Assembly: GCA_027533385.1 (NCBI GenBank)
Contig: JAPZUE010000049.1
Location: 1 to 46,075 of the forward strand
Source of the DNA: Rhizobium sp.
GTDB lineage: Bacteria; Pseudomonadota; Alphaproteobacteria; Rhizobiales; Rhizobiaceae
Length of the DNA: 46,075 bases
Direction: 5' to 3'
Shown: in pieces, positions 44,122-46,075 of the stretch
How the letters are laid out: every line of letters begins with the position of its first letter
Position numbering within the stretch: position 1 is the first letter of the stretch
Notes under the pieces: model-generated
What the model saw: only the letters and a program-made list of their open reading frames with translations
Databases searched by the model: none
Told to the model about the DNA's origin: nothing
Translations under genes and position numbers: made by a program

Positions 44122-44382
44122 TCATGCAATTGAAAGAGCTGAAGGATGAACAACGTTAATCTCACTAAACCGTTTGAAGTCATCAGTTGTCAAACCGAAC
44201 CCTCCACGGGATGTCGTTGGGCGCGTACAAACGTTCCAAAACTCCACCAAGTTTTGAGGGGTGTAACAGACCCGTTCACCTTGTTTGAGTAGGGAGGAGA
44301 TCAGCGAGCGAACGAGAACGTGATTAGGGTCTGAAGGCGAGATGAAACGAAGCAGAATATTTGTGTCAGCTAAATAAGACAT
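44122..44382 (-). pseudogene. VapC-type PIN toxin with internal deletion
   Basis: The 86-aa frame starts YLADTNILLRFISPSDPNH and NLVEFWNVCTRPTTSRGGFGLT like a normal VapC, then jumps to FKRFSEINVVHPSAL, which is the normal C-terminus. About 45 residues in between, including the later catalytic aspartates, are gone without a frameshift. A full VapC is near 130-140 aa. The product is probably inactive. It shares one base with the antitoxin stop (TGATG). Confidence 0.75.
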
Positions 44383-44696
44383 CAGTCGTGATTACCATAA
44401 ATGCTCTCGCGAGTGAACGCTTCGTCTGAGAGTACTGGTATGATATCCGCCCCTTCAGCAAGTAGCCTCATATCTGCTTCCCACTGTTGGGAGTCAAACA
44501 AGGGTGTTTTTCCCTCTACTAACTCCGAAAGCATGATGTCCAGACGGGGTTTTACCTCTTCAATGGAGCGACTCGTTATCTTTGCCACTATGAGCGATAA
44601 AGCGGTAATTTCCTCCTTATGCGCTTCCTCGAACTGATGGAATGACGGGGGAATTTGCTTGATTGGGTTTGATTCTACCGAAGACTCGACGCTCAT
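44382..44696 (-). CDS. Antitoxin of the VapC remnant
   Basis: The 104-aa protein is acidic and helical (FHQFEEAHKEEITALSLIV, RLDIMLSELVEGKTPLFD, DMRLLAEGADIIPVL). It is directly upstream of the PIN-domain remnant with a one-base stop/start overlap, the usual arrangement of cyanobacterial PIN toxin-antitoxin pairs. I do not recognise a named antitoxin family, so function is from context. Confidence 0.6.
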   Translation of the reverse strand: MSVESSVESNPIKQIPPSFHQFEEAHKEEITALSLIVAKITSRSIEEVKPRLDIMLSELVEGKTPLFDSQQWEADMRLLAEGADIIPVLSDEAFTRESIYGNHD

Positions 44697-45532
44697 AGTT
44701 GCCCCTCATAACTGCTTGCCGATTAATAAATCTTATCAAATGACCGATTCGGCTCAAAAACTAGGCTTTGTAACCCCTAGTTTAGCGTATTTCGGCTGCT
44801 ATTCCTACGGAATATGGATCAATACTGTGGAACAATTTTACTCTTCTACCATTAAGAAGGAGAGTCGATTTTTTGGTCTCTAAAAACCCTTAAAACCTCT
44901 TTCCTAAAACAAGATCACCAAGCAATAAAACCTTTAGTATTTCAATAGTTAGCTCACATCTGAGTAATCTTAACCGTAAGAAAACCGCATTATAAGTACC
45001 TTCCTTTAAAGGACATGACACCGTGGAACAATCTGCCAAAAAGCCCCTAAACCCCTATAAACATTGTTCCACCTCCCTATATTGTCCGACAATTAAGGAA
45101 CTTTAGCCCGATAAGACTACTTATCGGGCTTACACCCCCGTATATACCCGATAACATTGCCAAAGTGCGATCTCTTCGGACATAGTCACTTGTGAAAGAT
45201 AATGGAACCGCAGAGGATATTAGGTGGTGAGAATATAGGAAGTAAGCGAGAGAATAGTTTTATAGATTTGGGAGCATACCGCACAGTTTTTATGCTGGCA
45301 TAATACCGATAAATATTATATATAGACGTGGAGTCTCATTTTGATGAAGACTGACACAAGGACAACCTATCCCTACTCTCGTTGCCTAGAAGCAATTTCC
45401 TTACTACGAGAAGGGAATGTTATCAATTTCCAACATTTCCATTCCATCAAGCCTGTTGCTCCTGGTAACAACCCCCACCGCCACCAGATTGGAGGCATTG
45501 GAGGCTAAACAAGGCATATTCAACAGGCACTT
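44697..45532. other. Gene-free AT-rich region with short repeats and hairpin
   Basis: GTGGAACAAT occurs at 44827-44836 and 45023-45032 and inverted at 45063-45072. A TCCTTTAAAGGA palindrome is at 45002-45013, ATTGTC-C-GACAAT at 45081-45093, and a perfect 11-bp hairpin AGCCCGATAAG/CTTATCGGGCT at 45105-45130 (4-nt loop). No T-tract follows the hairpin. The cluster could be an origin or regulatory zone. No convincing gene was found. Confidence 0.5.
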
Positions 45533-45757
45533 ATGGGCGCACAACGAGAAAAGGTAACGGTATCGCTCTATAACCATGAGCTAATCACCATCGAGAAGCT
45601 CAAAAAACGCCTCTCCGATCAGGGCATCCTTGTCGCCCCCACCACAAGCGAGATAGTACGCCTCGCGTTACATCTCTTAGGAGAGGCCCCCCAGTCAAAG
45701 CTAGAACAGGCGGTGGCCGTCGTTCCAGACCGCCGGGCGGGAAGGCCGAAAGGGTAA
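45533..45757 (+). CDS. Small ribbon-helix-helix-like protein
   Basis: The 74-aa protein MGAQREKVTVSLYNHELITIEKLKKRLSDQGI...TTSEIVRLALHLLGEAP has a strand (VTVSLYNHEL) and two helices, as in CopG-like DNA-binding proteins, and a basic end (VVPDRRAGRPKG). No partner gene is adjacent. A partial copy of its 3' end lies at 45885-46014. Confidence 0.6.
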   Translation: MGAQREKVTVSLYNHELITIEKLKKRLSDQGILVAPTTSEIVRLALHLLGEAPQSKLEQAVAVVPDRRAGRPKG

Positions 45758-46075
45758 GATGCGAATGCCCTTAAAAAAAAATTTAGGGAATTAGGGGTTT
45801 GGGGCGCGCGCACGGAGGGCGGGGCAAGTGCCCCAAATATAAAAACGCGACCAACAGAGAGCAACCAACCTTAAGAACGCATAGTGGCAATCGTTCCAGA
45901 CCGACGGGCTAAGAAGACGACTCGCATCCCTGTTAAACCCGCATTTCTCACAAAAAGTACGATCACCAACCCCCGAAGCCTTACAAAATCTGGGTTTTGA
46001 CTGGGTGATCGCCTTGTAGCAAAAACGACAGTGTGTTGTTAGGATTCAACTTAAGCTCATCATCAATTAGACCTT
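45758..46075. other. Right-edge region with a partial duplicate of the small gene
   Basis: GTGGCAATCGTTCCAGACCG (from 45885) repeats, with few changes, the 3' end of the 45533-45757 gene (from 45713), reading VAIVPDRRA and then a different basic tail (KKTTRIPVKPAFLTKS) to a stop near 46014. ACCCGCATTTCTCACAAA at 45937-45954 is the reverse complement of 121-138 near the left edge. No complete gene. Confidence 0.5.

Noticed and set aside
44659..44883. 74-residue frame on the plus strand
   Set aside because: It overlaps the antitoxin start on the other strand, has no motif and no ribosome site.
1..46075. Search for a type IV secretion channel (VirB4, VirB6, pilin genes)
   Set aside because: None was recognised, so the element was called mobilizable rather than conjugative.
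1..46075. tRNA, rRNA and CRISPR genes
   Set aside because: No cloverleaf, rRNA-like sequence or spaced repeat array was seen by eye.

Overview
The window looks like a cyanobacterial plasmid, or most of one. The octamer GCGATCGC (the HIP1 palindrome abundant in cyanobacteria) recurs at about 5168, 8827, 9592, 14284, 16275, 18218, 21519, 23490, 25330 and 32335. There is an iteron origin beside a plasmid replication initiator, ParA/ParB, two relaxases and two coupling proteins, and no rRNA, tRNA or core metabolic genes. No VirB4-type mating-pair ATPase was seen, so the element looks mobilizable rather than self-transmissible. Whether it closes as a circle cannot be decided from the sequence alone.

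Layout. 0-2.7 kb: six 22-bp iterons, a RepA-like initiator on the minus strand and a small cassette bounded by a 38-bp inverted repeat. 2.7-6.4 kb: a MobQ-type relaxase with its coupling protein and, divergently, a small TraD-like accessory gene; the gap between them is the best oriT candidate. 6.7-8.3 kb: parA-parB on the plus strand. 8.4-28 kb: mostly minus-strand DNA-metabolism genes (SSB, an SSB-like partner, a GHKL ATPase, a catalytically degenerate RNase H, DNA polymerase III delta and gamma subunits, a 5'-truncated strawberry-notch helicase, Gp157- and DUF5895-like proteins), interrupted by plus-strand toxin-antitoxin pairs. 28-31.3 kb: a broken HigBA pair, ArdC and a DUF6876 protein, the last two each behind a long structured leader. 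31.4-35 kb: recombinases, a transposon-end-like repeat array, a TPR/alpha-beta-hydrolase fusion and a MITE-like inverted repeat. 35-44 kb: a second, different mobilization and replication block (AEP primase, ribbon-helix-helix regulator, two related HTH proteins, VirD4-like coupling protein, two membrane proteins, MobF relaxase). 44-46 kb: a broken VapBC pair and a mostly gene-free tail.

Most interesting. (1) A roughly 200-nt structured element occurs three times (about 2190-2390, 30213-30422, 31031-31232), each time directly upstream of a minus-strand gene (a 67-aa protein, ArdC, DUF6876). The copies differ in sequence but keep their helices through compensatory changes, as expected of a structured RNA; I do not recognise the family. 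(2) A CGCTAG-core motif lies 32-39 nt upstream of the start codon of eight genes in the 8.4-26 kb block, and 45 nt upstream of a ninth, suggesting a plasmid-wide regulon. (3) A 21-bp palindrome with core TGTTAACGGCGCGTTAACA occurs four times, once in frame inside a gene. (4) The plasmid carries its own clamp-loader subunits and three products ending in SSB-like tips. (5) Three of five toxin-antitoxin pairs keep the antitoxin but have a truncated or internally deleted toxin. The two unrelated mobilization modules and two replication proteins suggest a cointegrate of two plasmids.
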